DNA of 64,000 bases from JAEUMD01 sp044222395. Lineage in GTDB: Bacteria > Pseudomonadota > Alphaproteobacteria > Rhizobiales > Hyphomicrobiaceae. Shown piece after piece: positions 51,692 through 62,837 of this stretch. Position 1 is the stretch's first letter. The number at the start of each line of letters is the position of its first letter. The translations under genes were made by a program, and so were the position numbers. The notes beneath the pieces are model-generated. The model saw nothing but the letters and a program-made list of their open reading frames with translations, searched no databases and was not told the origin of the DNA. The stretch covers positions 145,741-209,740 of the forward strand of contig JBGANK010000001.1 of NCBI GenBank assembly GCA_044222395.1, read 5' to 3'.

Positions 51692-51729
51692 AAGGCCGGG
51701 TCGCGCTCACGGTGCAACCCGGCCTTTCT
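51692..51729. terminator. Bidirectional terminator between the DUF302 and acyl-CoA dehydrogenase genes
   Basis: A 10-bp perfect stem, AAGGCCGGGT / ACCCGGCCTT, encloses a 15-base loop and is followed by TCTGTG on the plus strand. It lies in the 57-base gap between the two converging genes. Confidence 0.75.
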
Positions 51730-51733
51730 GTGT

Positions 51734-53413
51734 TCAATTCGCCCCCTCGAGCAGGCGCCGCGCGATCACCTGCGCCTGGATCTCGGCCGCACCTTCAAAG
51801 ATGTTGAGGATGCGCGCGTCGCACAGCACGCGGCTGACCGGATATTCCAGCGCGAAGCCATTGCCGCCGTGGATCTGCAGCGCGTTGTCCGCGCACGCCC
51901 AGGCGATGCGCGCGCCGAGCAGCTTCGCCATGCCCGCTTCCAGATCGCAGCGCCGGCCCTCGTCCTTCTCGCGGGCTGCAAAATAGGTGAGCTGGCGCGC
52001 CACCATGATCTCCACCGCCATCATGACGATCTTGTTCGCAACGCGCGGAAACGAATAGATCGGCTTGCCGAACTGGTTGCGCTCTAACGCATAGCGTAGC
52101 GCAAGATCCATCGCACATTGCGCCACGCCGACCGCACGCGCCGCCGTCTGGATCCGCGCCGCCTCGAACGTATTCATGAGCTGCTTGAAGCCTTGGCCCT
52201 CTTCGCCGCCCAGCAGGTTCTCCGCCGGCACTTTGAAGCCGTCGAAGGAGATGTCGTACTCCTTCATGCCGCGATAGCCCAGCACCTCGATCTCGCCACC
52301 CGTCATTCCCTCGGCCGGGAACGGATTGGCGTCATCGCCGCGCGGCTTCTCCGCCAGCAACATCGACAGGCCCTTGTAGCCCTTCTCGCCCGGATTGGTA
52401 CGCACGAGCAGCGTCATCAGGTCGGCGCGCACCGGATGCGTGATCCAGGTCTTCTGCCCCGTCACTTTGTAGGCATCGCCATCCTTGACCGCGCGCGTCT
52501 TCAGCGAGGCGAGGTCAGAACCTGTATTGGGCTCGGTGAACACCGCCGTCGGCAGGATCTCGCCGGTCGCGATCTTCGGCAGATACCTCCGCTTCTGCTC
52601 TTCCGTGCCGTTGTTGAGGATCAGCTCGCCGGCGATCTCCGAACGCGTGCCTAGAGAGCCCACACCGATATAGCCGCGCGACAGCTCTTCCGACACGATA
52701 CACATGCTCTCCTTGCCGAGCGCCATGCCGCCGTACTCCTCCGGCAGCGTCAGCCCGAACACGCCGAGCTCGGCGACGTGCTGAACGATCTCCATCGGGA
52801 TGTACTCGTTCTTGAGGTGCCACTCGTGCGCGTGCGGTACCACCTCGGCCTCGGAGAACTTGCGCATCTGCTCGTGGATCTCGGCGTGCACCTCGTCGAG
52901 GCCCGAGTCTCCGAACGTCGTCGCCCCCTGCATGTCCTTGATGAACTGGGCGATGCGCGACTTGACGCTCTCCGTGCCGCCCGCCGCGATCATGTCCGCG
53001 CTCGCATCCTCGAACCGGCGCACGTCGGCGCGCGACACGCCCATCGCATCGGGCCGGATGATCTCACCCTGGCTCATCGGAATGCCGCCGGCGATCTGTG
53101 CCGCATATTCCGCGGCGGCAGCAGCCAGCAACAGCTGCTCCATCTCGCCCAGACGGCCTTCCTCCTTGAGCTTGCCGGCCCAATGGTGCATCTGCCGCAG
53201 GCCTTCGACGGTCGTCGCCAGCCAAGCGAGACCATGTGCCGGATGCTGCGCGCCGTCGACCCCGCCCGCCTCTTGAATCTTGACGCGCACGCCCGCCTTG
53301 GCAGCTCCGACGATGCGCTCCGCTTCGGCGACGATGCCACCGACGCGCTCGATCAGACGATCGGCGCCCTCGCCAAGCACATCCGCATGGGACTTCATCT
53401 GCGCAAGCGTCAT
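51734..53413 (-). CDS. Acyl-CoA dehydrogenase family protein
   Basis: The 559-residue flavoprotein begins MTLAQMKSHADVLGEGADRL. It has about 150 extra N-terminal residues compared with a typical 380-residue acyl-CoA dehydrogenase. The catalytic core follows: LPEEYGGMALGKESMCIVSE, ILPTAVFTEPNTGSDLASLK (FAD/substrate), and at the C-terminus DNALQIHGGNGFALEYPVSR with the Gly-rich FAD contact. The usual catalytic Glu would lie in the EYPVSR-type segment or upstream. GGAGG eight bases upstream fixes the start. Electrons would reach quinone through ETF and ETF-QO. The substrate is unknown. Confidence 0.9.
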   Translation of the reverse strand: MTLAQMKSHADVLGEGADRLIERVGGIVAEAERIVGAAKAGVRVKIQEAGGVDGAQHPAHGLAWLATTVEGLRQMHHWAGKLKEEGRLGEMEQLLLAAAAAEYAAQIAGGIPMSQGEIIRPDAMGVSRADVRRFEDASADMIAAGGTESVKSRIAQFIKDMQGATTFGDSGLDEVHAEIHEQMRKFSEAEVVPHAHEWHLKNEYIPMEIVQHVAELGVFGLTLPEEYGGMALGKESMCIVSEELSRGYIGVGSLGTRSEIAGELILNNGTEEQKRRYLPKIATGEILPTAVFTEPNTGSDLASLKTRAVKDGDAYKVTGQKTWITHPVRADLMTLLVRTNPGEKGYKGLSMLLAEKPRGDDANPFPAEGMTGGEIEVLGYRGMKEYDISFDGFKVPAENLLGGEEGQGFKQLMNTFEAARIQTAARAVGVAQCAMDLALRYALERNQFGKPIYSFPRVANKIVMMAVEIMVARQLTYFAAREKDEGRRCDLEAGMAKLLGARIAWACADNALQIHGGNGFALEYPVSRVLCDARILNIFEGAAEIQAQVIARRLLEGAN

Positions 53414-53623
53414 CGGACTGACCTCCAGGAATTGCTGCCCGCCGGCCCGACCAGTAAGACAATCCGGGTCGGGCTCCGTTGTGCCGCAACATAGACAGAC
53501 AAGCGGCCAAGGCAATCCTGTTTCGCGCCCGATCCTTGCCATTCGGTGGCCTGGACGCGACGGACGACCGGCATCGTGCACGTCTTAGTTCTCTCCCCGA
53601 CCTCTCGGCTGCGCCACAACCCC

Positions 53624-55975
53624 CTATTCGCCCGTCAGCGCCTTCAGGAACCGCCGCACGCGGCCGGCGTCTGACGACTCCTTGCCCGATCCAGTCCCAC
53701 CCCGGCCGCCAGGGCCTGCGCCGTTGTTCGCACCCGAAAGATCAGGCCGGACGATTTCGACACTGGCTTCCTCGACCTGGTCGCGATAGGCGGCATAGTC
53801 GAACCGGTCGAAATCATCCGGTCCTGGATGAACAGCCGCATCATCGATCCGAGCCTGGCTCTCGAATGCCGCTGTTGAACGATCTCCACCGCTCACGATC
53901 CTCACATCTGCCGCAACCGCCCCATCGCGCTGCAGAATGTGGTCATCGAAGCCGATGTCCCGCGTCGGTGTAGGAACGGACGCCGGCGTCTGGCCGCGCG
54001 ATTGTGTCTGTGTGTCCGCCCGCTGCGCCGCCTCGCGCGCCGCCGCCTGTGCGCGCTCGTAGAGCAGGCGCGGCGATACCGGCAGTCGCGCAACGTCACG
54101 CTCGATGGCCGTGATCCGATCGGCAATCGTCAAGGGTCGAGGCCGCACATCCGGTGCAACATTTGAAACAGGAGCAGGAGCAGGTGCTGGAGCCGGCGCT
54201 GGCGGAACTGGTTCACCCACCTCTTTCGCCCAATGCCCGTCTCTCCTGGACTCTTGGCGCCCGTCCCGCGCCTGCACGATGTCGGCGACCGGCTCATCGA
54301 AAGCCGGATCGATCTCCGCTTCGATTTCGATGACGCGCGCGGCCTGGGCTGGCGCAATGGATCGCCTCTGCGCGATCACATCACAGGACACGCCGGCGAC
54401 ATCCGTGATCACCGGCGGGCTGTGGATGCCGCGCGACTCCGCCGCCAGCCACACTGCAAATTGTGGATCGCGCCGCGCCAGCGTTTTCGGCCACGGCGCC
54501 AGCGCCGCGTAGTCCCCTCGCATCACCCTGAAGGCGTGCGCCGTCATGCCGCCGCGTGCCAGGATGCTCGCCTGCTCGATCCAGCCATAGCCGGAAATAT
54601 CCGCCACCTTGCCGAGTGCAACGCGCATGGCAGCGACGGTTGCCGCGTCCCAGACTGCGATCTGCTGAAACTTTGTGACGCCGATGTTCGCCAACTGCTC
54701 CCGTAGGCCCGGGTCGATGCCAAGAATGAGCGTCAGGTCGTCGCGCCCGGCATAAGCGGACAACTCCTCCACGACGCCTACCTGCGCCACTTCTTCCGGT
54801 GCTTCCGCCTTCGCGATTGCCGCAAGCGCAACAGAGCCGCTCGCATCCTCTGGCTCAGTTTCGACACGTCGATCTCTCCCATCGACTCTTGCGCCAACCA
54901 CTTCTGATCCGAAACCGGCACTGCGCGATACTTCCTCGACCGGGCGCACACCGGACGCAATCCGCGTTACCGCATCACGCACCATATCCATGACGAACAC
55001 TGGTGCTTCAACCGCAATTACCTCCACCGGCGGCGTCACGATTTCCGGCACAACCGCCGAAGTGCTCGCAACATTCCCTCCGATGCTCGCGCCACTGCCA
55101 TGCCGGTTGGCGATCTTTGAGACCACCTCCGCCACGACCGCGGCAACCTCCGGACGCAGCGGGTCCGCGGGTTCTGCTGCGACGGTCTGCGGCGTGATGC
55201 TCGCCCGGTCTCCACCGAGCGTCCGCACATTGTTCGTTACTTCTGGCACTTCCAACTTCAATGCCTGAGCTTCAGCCGATAACGGTGCCACTGCAGCGCT
55301 TTTCACGCTGCCAGCGGCCTTCATCGCCAGCACCGCCGCCTGCTCGATCCAGTTCTCCTGCGAGATCCGCCGGCCCAGCCCCAGCGCCGCACTCAGCGCA
55401 CGCACATCCGCAGAGCCGAACGCCGCGATGTCCGCGAACCTGCGCACGCCGCGCGCGATCAGTGCAGCCGCAAGCCCTTTGTCGATCCTGCGAATGCGGG
55501 TGAGATCATCGGGCGGGCCAGAAGGTCGTGCAGCGAATGTCACGCCCGATGATACATCTGCCGAATTGCCACCTGCCCGCGCTCCGCCATCCACCGCGCT
55601 GCCATTGAAACCTGCCGTCTCGACCGGTTGCATTGCGTCGTTGAGCGTCGCGTCGGCAGAATTTCGATCCGCCGCGCCATTGGCCTTGTTGGCCCGGTCC
55701 TGCGCATCTGCCTTTTGCGAGTGGATCAACTCCTCGATCACGCCGATCGCGGCCAGCACACTTTTGTACGCGCTGTAGAGTGGTTCCTGGCCAATCTGAG
55801 CCTCGACCTCCGCCCGCCGCCGTTCGAGACTTGATTGCGCCACGGCATCTTTCGGAGTTGGCACCGCAGCGAGCTGCTCATGCGCCCGCCAAGCCGGCAG
55901 CCGCGACAACAGCACCTCGAGCCTCTGGCGCTCTAGCCGCAAGCGCTCCAGTTGATCGCTGAGTTCATCCATCAT
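53624..55975 (-). CDS. Large hypothetical protein with two helix-hairpin-helix repeats
   Basis: The 783-residue protein has an N-terminal coiled coil (about 1-90, LSDQLERLRLERQRLEVLLS). Two repeats then lie at about 156-222 (DDLTRIRRIDKGLAAALIAR, then QENWIEQAAVL) and about 414-478 (DDLTLILGIDPGLREQLANI, then GYGWIEQASIL). These match the helix-hairpin-helix module seen in DUF4332-like and NuoE-extension proteins (DDLxLIxGIGPxLExxLN, then WVxQA). Long Ala/Val/Glu-rich segments link the parts. A Pro/Ala repeat (PAPAPAPAPAPV) precedes the C-terminal region. No signal peptide or membrane helix is seen. The start has no good ribosome binding site. The function is unknown, possibly nucleic-acid or protein binding. 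Confidence 0.7.
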   Translation of the reverse strand: MMDELSDQLERLRLERQRLEVLLSRLPAWRAHEQLAAVPTPKDAVAQSSLERRRAEVEAQIGQEPLYSAYKSVLAAIGVIEELIHSQKADAQDRANKANGAADRNSADATLNDAMQPVETAGFNGSAVDGGARAGGNSADVSSGVTFAARPSGPPDDLTRIRRIDKGLAAALIARGVRRFADIAAFGSADVRALSAALGLGRRISQENWIEQAAVLAMKAAGSVKSAAVAPLSAEAQALKLEVPEVTNNVRTLGGDRASITPQTVAAEPADPLRPEVAAVVAEVVSKIANRHGSGASIGGNVASTSAVVPEIVTPPVEVIAVEAPVFVMDMVRDAVTRIASGVRPVEEVSRSAGFGSEVVGARVDGRDRRVETEPEDASGSVALAAIAKAEAPEEVAQVGVVEELSAYAGRDDLTLILGIDPGLREQLANIGVTKFQQIAVWDAATVAAMRVALGKVADISGYGWIEQASILARGGMTAHAFRVMRGDYAALAPWPKTLARRDPQFAVWLAAESRGIHSPPVITDVAGVSCDVIAQRRSIAPAQAARVIEIEAEIDPAFDEPVADIVQARDGRQESRRDGHWAKEVGEPVPPAPAPAPAPAPVSNVAPDVRPRPLTIADRITAIERDVARLPVSPRLLYERAQAAAREAAQRADTQTQSRGQTPASVPTPTRDIGFDDHILQRDGAVAADVRIVSGGDRSTAAFESQARIDDAAVHPGPDDFDRFDYAAYRDQVEEASVEIVRPDLSGANNGAGPGGRGGTGSGKESSDAGRVRRFLKALTGE

Positions 55976-56090
55976 AATGGAAAATAATAGTGGTAACGCG
56001 TCGGTTCTTGAAGTGGCGCGGCACAACACCGATTTAAAAGAGATACGCCACAGCCCTGGTTTGTGAACGAAATAGCAAAAGCGCAGCCAT

Positions 56091-56975
56091 TCACGACCGC
56101 CGCCAGGCACCGATCATGGCCACCGCCACCATCACGCACACCATCCCCGCGATCTGCACTACGGCAAGGCGCTCCCCGAACAGCCCCCAGGCCATCAGCG
56201 CCGTTGTCGCCGGCACCAGATAGAAAAGCCCGGTCACCCGCGACACGGCGCTCGCCCGGATCATCATGAGCAGCAGGCCGATCGCGCCCAGCGACAGCAC
56301 CACCACCAGCCAGGCAAGGGCGAGCGCGAACTCCACGGTCCAGTCGATCGCCATCGTCTCCGACACCACCGCCATTCCAAGAGCGGCAAGACCGGCACCC
56401 ACGTACTGGAAGAATGCCAGCTTGGCGAGTTCCCCTTGGCCGCCGCGCGCCTTCTGATAGAGCGTGCCAAGCGTGATGCCGAACAGCGCAGCAACCGCGG
56501 CGCCTGCCGATGCCGCCGAGATCCCCGCCGCCGCGCCTTGCGCCGACGTCCCACTCGCGGTCAGTTTCGGCGCCAGCACGAGCAAGGCCCCGAAAAGGCC
56601 AAGCGCGATGCCGACCCAATGTCGCATGCCGACCCGCTCTCCCAGCATCGGCGCCGCCAGCAGGGACGTCATCAGCGGCTGCAGGCAAACGATGATTGCG
56701 ACCACGCCGGCATGCATGCCTAGTCGCAACGACCACATCACGCCGCCGATGTAGGCCGCATGGATGAGCACACCGGTCACCGCCGCATCCCACGACGCCC
56801 TGCCCGACGGCCGCGCCCCGACGAATATCAATGGCGACAGCAGCAGGGCAGCGAGCGCGAACCTCAACGCCAGGAACGTGAACGGTTCGGCGTGCTCACC
56901 TGCGATCTTCGAGCCGATGAAGCCCGTCGACCAGAGCAATACGAACAGCAAGGGCGCCGCGCGTTGCAGCATCAT
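56091..56975 (-). CDS. EamA/DMT-family permease
   Basis: The 294-residue protein has ten hydrophobic helices in two EamA halves. It opens MMLQRAAPLLFVLLWSTGFI and has FLALRFALAALLLSPLIFVG in the first half and SLGAIGLLLMMIRASAVSRV in the second. Members export amino acids or related metabolites. The ATG pair at 56975/56972 is preferred; a frame running to 57218 has unrelated residues and overlaps the divergent YihY gene's upstream region. Confidence 0.88.
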   Translation of the reverse strand: MMLQRAAPLLFVLLWSTGFIGSKIAGEHAEPFTFLALRFALAALLLSPLIFVGARPSGRASWDAAVTGVLIHAAYIGGVMWSLRLGMHAGVVAIIVCLQPLMTSLLAAPMLGERVGMRHWVGIALGLFGALLVLAPKLTASGTSAQGAAAGISAASAGAAVAALFGITLGTLYQKARGGQGELAKLAFFQYVGAGLAALGMAVVSETMAIDWTVEFALALAWLVVVLSLGAIGLLLMMIRASAVSRVTGLFYLVPATTALMAWGLFGERLAVVQIAGMVCVMVAVAMIGAWRRS

Positions 56976-57264
56976 GGGCCTGCAAAATCCATAATGAGCC
57001 TGACCAGTCCCAGCCCGTAGAACCGGCCTGAACGACAGCGCCAGCCGACCACGTCGGGTGCCGCCACTTCTGCGCCACATCCTCGCCAAGCGCAATTCGT
57101 ATGGCCGCCCGGCCTTTTGCTTGTGGGCGCCCTGCAAAGGATGGGTTGACCGGGCGGCCCAATTGGTGAACCTCTCGGGCCTCGACGGGGCCGGCAGATT
57201 GTTCGCTCTCCACCACACGATCCCACCACCTCGTCAGTTCCGCCAACCAAGGACGGACGCCCGC

Positions 57265-58137
57265 ATGGACCGGCAACGACCGCTGACCGAAGCCATCTAC
57301 CGCCTGTATGAGCACTCGGGATTCTCGATGGCCGGCGCCGTCGCCTACGGCTTCGTCGTTTCGCTGTTCCCGTTTTGCATCTTTCTCGGCGCCATCGCTG
57401 GCCTGTTCGGCGGCCGCGAGCTGGCCCAGTACGCCATCGACGGCATCTTCAAGAGCATGCCCCCTGCGGTCGCCGAGTCGCTGGCGCCGCAGGTGGAATC
57501 GTTGATGGGCTCAACCCGCATCGACCTGCTCACCGTCGGCGGCGGCATGGCCCTGTTCTTCGCCACCAGTGCGGTTGAGACCCTGCGCGCGGCACTGAAC
57601 GGCGCCTATCGCGTCCAGGAGACTCGCTCCTACCCGCATTCGCTGTCCCTCTCGCTGCTGTTCGTGCTGTTCTCCGCCATCTCGACTCTGGTCCTGACCT
57701 GGGCCGTGGTTGTCGGGCCGGCCATTGCGCAGCGCTTCGAGCCGGCCTGGGTCAAGGAATTCATCGATCTGGCATGGATCAAGACGACCTGGCTGAGTTC
57801 GGGCACGCGCTATGCCATTGCCGCCCTGGTGCTGGTAGCGCAGCTGCTCGTGCTGCACTTGTGGATCGCCGCTGGAAAGCGCCGCTTCGCCGATGTCTGG
57901 CCCGGCGTGACGCTCTCCACCCTGCTGTGGCTCGCGGCCGGCGCGCTCTACTCCTATTACCTGGCATTCTCCGACTACACGCGTTTCTATGCCGGATTGT
58001 CGCAGATCATGATCGCCCTGATCTTCTTCCAGGTCACCGCCGTCATCATTCTGCTCGGAGCCGAGCTCAATCGCGGCATCATGGAACTGAAGAAGATGCG
58101 CAACGGTGCGCAACAACCGCCCGTCACAAACCCGTAA
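57265..58137 (+). CDS. YihY/virulence factor BrkB family membrane protein
   Basis: The 290-residue protein has about six helices and the family landmarks AGAVAYGFVVSLFPFCIFLG near the N-terminus and GGGMALFFATSAVETLRAAL in the middle. VWPGVTLSTLLWLAAGALYS and FFQVTAVIILLGAELNRGIM lie toward the end. The family was once misread as ribonuclease BN; its function is unresolved. AAGGA upstream supports the ATG at 57265. The divergent neighbour encodes a DMT permease. Confidence 0.92.
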   Translation: MDRQRPLTEAIYRLYEHSGFSMAGAVAYGFVVSLFPFCIFLGAIAGLFGGRELAQYAIDGIFKSMPPAVAESLAPQVESLMGSTRIDLLTVGGGMALFFATSAVETLRAALNGAYRVQETRSYPHSLSLSLLFVLFSAISTLVLTWAVVVGPAIAQRFEPAWVKEFIDLAWIKTTWLSSGTRYAIAALVLVAQLLVLHLWIAAGKRRFADVWPGVTLSTLLWLAAGALYSYYLAFSDYTRFYAGLSQIMIALIFFQVTAVIILLGAELNRGIMELKKMRNGAQQPPVTNP

Positions 58138-58288
58138 TCCGGATTTCGACCTTGGGCGCAATCGGTGTCCCGAATTGATCTTGCGCAGTCCGACCCGCCT
58201 CATTAGTCGCTAAACGGAATTACCGGCCGCGCCACGCCCGGGTGAACGGTGCTGCGCGCAAGTCAACATGAATTATGGAACCAAGACC

Positions 58289-58795
58289 ATGACAATCCAT
58301 CAGACATCGCTCGCCTTCGTCACCCTCGCGCTTGCCGCGATTGGTGCGTCCCAACCGGCGGCAGCCGACAGAAACCCCGATCAAATGACGGCAGAGTGCC
58401 GCTCCCGCGCCGCCATCGTGCTGAAGATGCGAGAGCCAGACGTCTCCACCAAGTATGAAGGGCAGCGCGTCGACGGCACCCATGCCATCAACGGCACCGG
58501 GCAGAATAACAAGCGCACGGTGACCTTCCAGTGCAGCTTCAACAAGCGCGGCACCAAGGTCCTTCGCTTCGTCGTCAACAAGCCGACCTCCGATCAGGCC
58601 CCGCAATCTCCCAAAGCGGCTTGCCTCGCCACGGTCGCCAGACAGGTTGGCGTCACCGGCGGATCAGTGGTCAACGTCACGAAGGGCAAGGGCCTCACCC
58701 ACGTCCTCGTCAAGGTGCCTGCCGGCATGAAGCTGTGGCGCTGTGATCATAACGGCAAAAGCGTGCAGCGCATCATCTACGCGGGTCAACGCTAG
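58289..58795 (+). CDS. Small secreted protein of unknown function, stop codon at an IS target site
   Basis: The 168-residue protein has a signal peptide (TSLAFVTLALAAIGASQPAA, cleavage near AAAD) and a mostly polar mature part (AECRSRAAIVLKMREPDVST). Two further Cys lie in QCSFNKRG and AACLATVARQ. No family was recognised. An ATG at 58268 would add seven residues. The gene ends CAA CGC TAG. The final TAG is part of the CTAG target duplicated by the adjacent IS element, so the insertion left the coding sequence intact but removed its original 3' flank. Confidence 0.65.
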   Translation: MTIHQTSLAFVTLALAAIGASQPAAADRNPDQMTAECRSRAAIVLKMREPDVSTKYEGQRVDGTHAINGTGQNNKRTVTFQCSFNKRGTKVLRFVVNKPTSDQAPQSPKAACLATVARQVGVTGGSVVNVTKGKGLTHVLVKVPAGMKLWRCDHNGKSVQRIIYAGQR

Positions 58796-60088
58796 CAGGC
58801 TGTTGAACTTCGGTCGCGGGTAGACTGTTTTCTCGATCTTCGGGGCGATTTGGTCGGCTTTTTTGCCGGGGGCGGGATCGCGGCCGTGGCCTGCCCGCCT
58901 TCGCCTCACGCAGCCGCCAGCAGTCTCGGCATGCGGATCAGATTGTAGGCGGCCATTGTGAAGGTGAACTTGAATGAGTTGCGCGCCGCGCCGCGCAGCT
59001 TGGTCTTGGCGAGCCCGGCGACCGTCTTCGCCCAGCCGAACGCTTCCTCGATCCGCTTCCTAACGCGCTGGCTGACGGCATAACCGTCGTGTCGCGTCGT
59101 GCGACCATCGACCGCCGAGCGCCGCCGCTTGCCGGTCTTCGTCACCGTGTCGTTCCTGGCGATGTGCGGCGTCACCGCCATGCGGCGCAACTCGCCGACG
59201 AAGCTCGCCGCGTCGTAGCCTTTGTCAGCTGCGAGCGTGAGGCGTCGCGCCGATCCGGGCGAGTGGCGATCGAGCATACGGATCGCGGCGTCGCGCTCGG
59301 CCGTGCCGCTGGCCTGACCCAGGTGCGCCTGCACGACAAGGCCGTTGCGGTTCTCCATCAGCGCGTGCCCCATGAAGCAAAGTTTGGCCGGCTGGCCGTT
59401 GCCCTTGCGGAAGAGCTTGGCGTCCGGGTCGGTCGTGCTCTCGTGCGTGTCGTTGGCGCGCTTCTCGCCGTGGAAGTCGCGCTCGCCATTGCGCCCTGGT
59501 CCCGGCGGCTCGTCGCTGCCGTCCTTGGCGCGGAAGCTCTTCAGGCTCGCCCACGCCTCGACCAGCGTGCCGTCGACCGAGAAATGATCGTCGGACAGGA
59601 AGCGCTTCACCTTGGGGTGGCGCAGCACGGCTTCGAGGAACTTCGCGGCAACATCAGCGTCGAGCAGCCGGTCGCGGTTCTTCGAGAACGTCGAGTGGTC
59701 CCAGACGGCATCGTCGATACCGAGCCCGACGAACCAGCGGAACAGCAGGTTGTAGTCGATCTGCTCCATCAACTGCCGCTCGGAGCGGACCGAGTAGAAC
59801 GCCTGCAAGAGCGAGGCCCGAAGCAGGCGCTCCGGCGCGATCGACTGGCGTCCGGTGCCCTCGTAGAGCCGCTCGAACTCGGCATCGAGCGAGACCAGCA
59901 CGTCGTCGACGATCGCCTTGATCACCCGGAGCGGATGCTTCGAAGGTACCCGGCTCTCGAGGTCGACGTAGGAAAACAGCGATCCCGACGTGGCATCCGA
60001 TCCGCGCATGCTGGCCCCCATGGACGTGGAGACCGAACGGAATCATATTCTCCCCGCCCTGTCAGCCGCCGAGAAGTTCAACAGCCTG
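58796..60088 (-). mobile_element. IS5-family insertion sequence, complete
   Basis: The 1293-base element is bounded by 16-bp perfect inverted repeats CAGGCTGTTGAACTTC (58796-58811 and complement at 60073-60088). It is flanked by a CTAG direct duplication (58792-58795 and 60089-60092), the YTAR-type target of IS5 elements. One transposase gene fills most of it. Perfect ends and an open transposase frame suggest a recent insertion. Confidence 0.92.
58906..60021 (-). CDS. IS5-family DDE transposase
   Basis: The 371-residue transposase starts MGASMRGSDATSGSLFSYVD, a form common in rhizobial IS5 elements. DDE residues are in DDHFSVDGTLVEAWAS (first Asp), LTLAADKGYDAASFVGELRR (second Asp) and RKRIEEAFGWAKTVAGLAKT (Glu). 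The N-terminal region has LFRWFVGLGIDDAVWDHSTF. No frameshift or stop is seen, so it could be active. It is carried entirely inside the inverted repeats. Confidence 0.93.
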   Translation of the reverse strand: MGASMRGSDATSGSLFSYVDLESRVPSKHPLRVIKAIVDDVLVSLDAEFERLYEGTGRQSIAPERLLRASLLQAFYSVRSERQLMEQIDYNLLFRWFVGLGIDDAVWDHSTFSKNRDRLLDADVAAKFLEAVLRHPKVKRFLSDDHFSVDGTLVEAWASLKSFRAKDGSDEPPGPGRNGERDFHGEKRANDTHESTTDPDAKLFRKGNGQPAKLCFMGHALMENRNGLVVQAHLGQASGTAERDAAIRMLDRHSPGSARRLTLAADKGYDAASFVGELRRMAVTPHIARNDTVTKTGKRRRSAVDGRTTRHDGYAVSQRVRKRIEEAFGWAKTVAGLAKTKLRGAARNSFKFTFTMAAYNLIRMPRLLAAA

Positions 60089-60197
60089 CTAGCCAACCCG
60101 GGAGATCGGCGGGGATTTTGCTCTCAAATTCAGCAGAGCAGCGTGCGATGAGCCAATTGCTCCTCGCCGTGTCGTGTCAAATCAATACCTCGCTACC

Positions 60198-60325
60198 CCC
60201 ATCTCCGTCATCCCGGACTTGGTCCGGATCCAGCCAGGTTGCAACGGGCGGGACGTGACTTGCTTGCGCACCAGCGTTGATGCTTGTCTAGGCCCCGTCC
60301 TTCGACGGGGTGACGATGGTGGATT
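60198..60325. repeat. Intergenic inverted repeat downstream of thiC
   Basis: Two hairpins face each other. The left reads CCGTCATCCCGGACTTGGTCC with GGATCCAG, and the right reads GCCCCGTCCTTCGACGGGGTG followed by ACGATGG. The CGTCATCCCGG opening and GGGGTGACGATGG ending are typical of alphaproteobacterial intergenic palindromic repeats. It lies just past the thiC stop and may act as a terminator. Apart from the insertion sequence end, nothing else is in this gap. Confidence 0.5.
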
Positions 60326-60333
60326 ATGCGCTC

Positions 60334-62312
<1,979 letters not shown>

Positions 62313-62316
<4 letters not shown>

Positions 62317-62837
62317 GTTGCTGCTCCCTTGCGAGCTTTCGCGCGTGCCTGCGCGGTTCGGGTCTTGGCGCTGAATTGCGCGGCGGATTTCACGGGGTCG
62401 GATTTCACGGGGTCAGCCCCCGCGGGTCTGACCCCTTGTTTCACGGAGCCCGGGGTCAGACCCGCCGGGTCGGACACCACTAGCCCGATCTCCTGGCGCA
62501 CGCGCTTTGTAAGGCCCGCGATCACGAGGTCGTAGCTGGCGCGCAGGTAATCCTTGAGGCCCGTGTCGTCGAGCGTTGCATCGGACGTGCGCTGGATCCA
62601 CAGCATGCCGCGCGAAGCAAGATAGGGCGCAGGGCGACATCCAGGCATCTCGCGCAGCATGTCGTAGCTCATCGGCGAGCACTTGAAGGTGACGAACAGT
62701 TCTTGGTCGTCGTCGTTCCAGCCGCCGATGGCAAAGACTTTGCCGCCGACCTTCCACACATGCGCGCCACCCCACTGCACCACACTCGTGGTGGCGGTTA
62801 GCGAACGGCAGTAGCGGTTGTATTCGTTGAGGGTCAT
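62313..62837 (-). CDS. MmcQ/YjbR family protein with a palindrome-derived C-terminal tail
   Basis: The 174-residue protein begins MTLNEYNRYCRSLTATTSVV and has the MmcQ/YjbR core, QWGGAHVWKVGGKVFAIGGW and ASYDLVIAGLTKRVRQEIGL (domain end near residue 119). This family has a CyaY-like fold and is called DNA-binding; its role is unclear. Residues about 121-151 are encoded by two facing palindromes (SDPAGLTP, GVRPAGADP) plus a 15-base tandem repeat (DPVKSDPVKS). A basic Ala/Lys tail then overlaps thiC by four bases. The insertion has probably lengthened the protein. Its start overlaps the glycosidase stop. Confidence 0.88.
62385..62414. repeat. 15-base tandem duplication in the MmcQ gene
   Basis: GGATTTCACGGGGTC occurs twice in a row, at 62385-62399 and 62400-62414. 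The second copy runs into palindrome c. On the minus strand it encodes DPVKS twice. Confidence 0.85.
62409..62435. repeat. REP-like palindrome inside the MmcQ gene (copy c)
   Basis: GGGGTCAGCCCC-cgc-GGGTCTGACCCC, a slightly eroded version of the thiC palindromes. In the MmcQ frame it encodes GVRPAGADP. It pairs with copy d across 16 bases. Confidence 0.8.
62452..62478. repeat. REP-like palindrome inside the MmcQ gene (copy d)
   Basis: GGGGTCAGACCC-gcc-GGGTCGGACACC, with two changes in the right arm. In the MmcQ frame it encodes VSDPAGLTP. Confidence 0.8.

Noticed and set aside
59089..60258. A 389-codon plus-strand frame opposite the transposase
   Set aside because: It is antisense to a complete DDE transposase and crosses the right inverted repeat of the element, so it is not a gene.
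60089..60333. A second insertion sequence end next to thiC
   Set aside because: The inverted repeats here do not match the IS ends and there is no transposase; they fit an intergenic palindromic repeat.
62385..62478. The repeats near the thiC start considered as a CRISPR array
   Set aside because: Only two inverted palindromes and one 15-base tandem copy are present, spacing is irregular and the sequence is translated; no cas genes are nearby.
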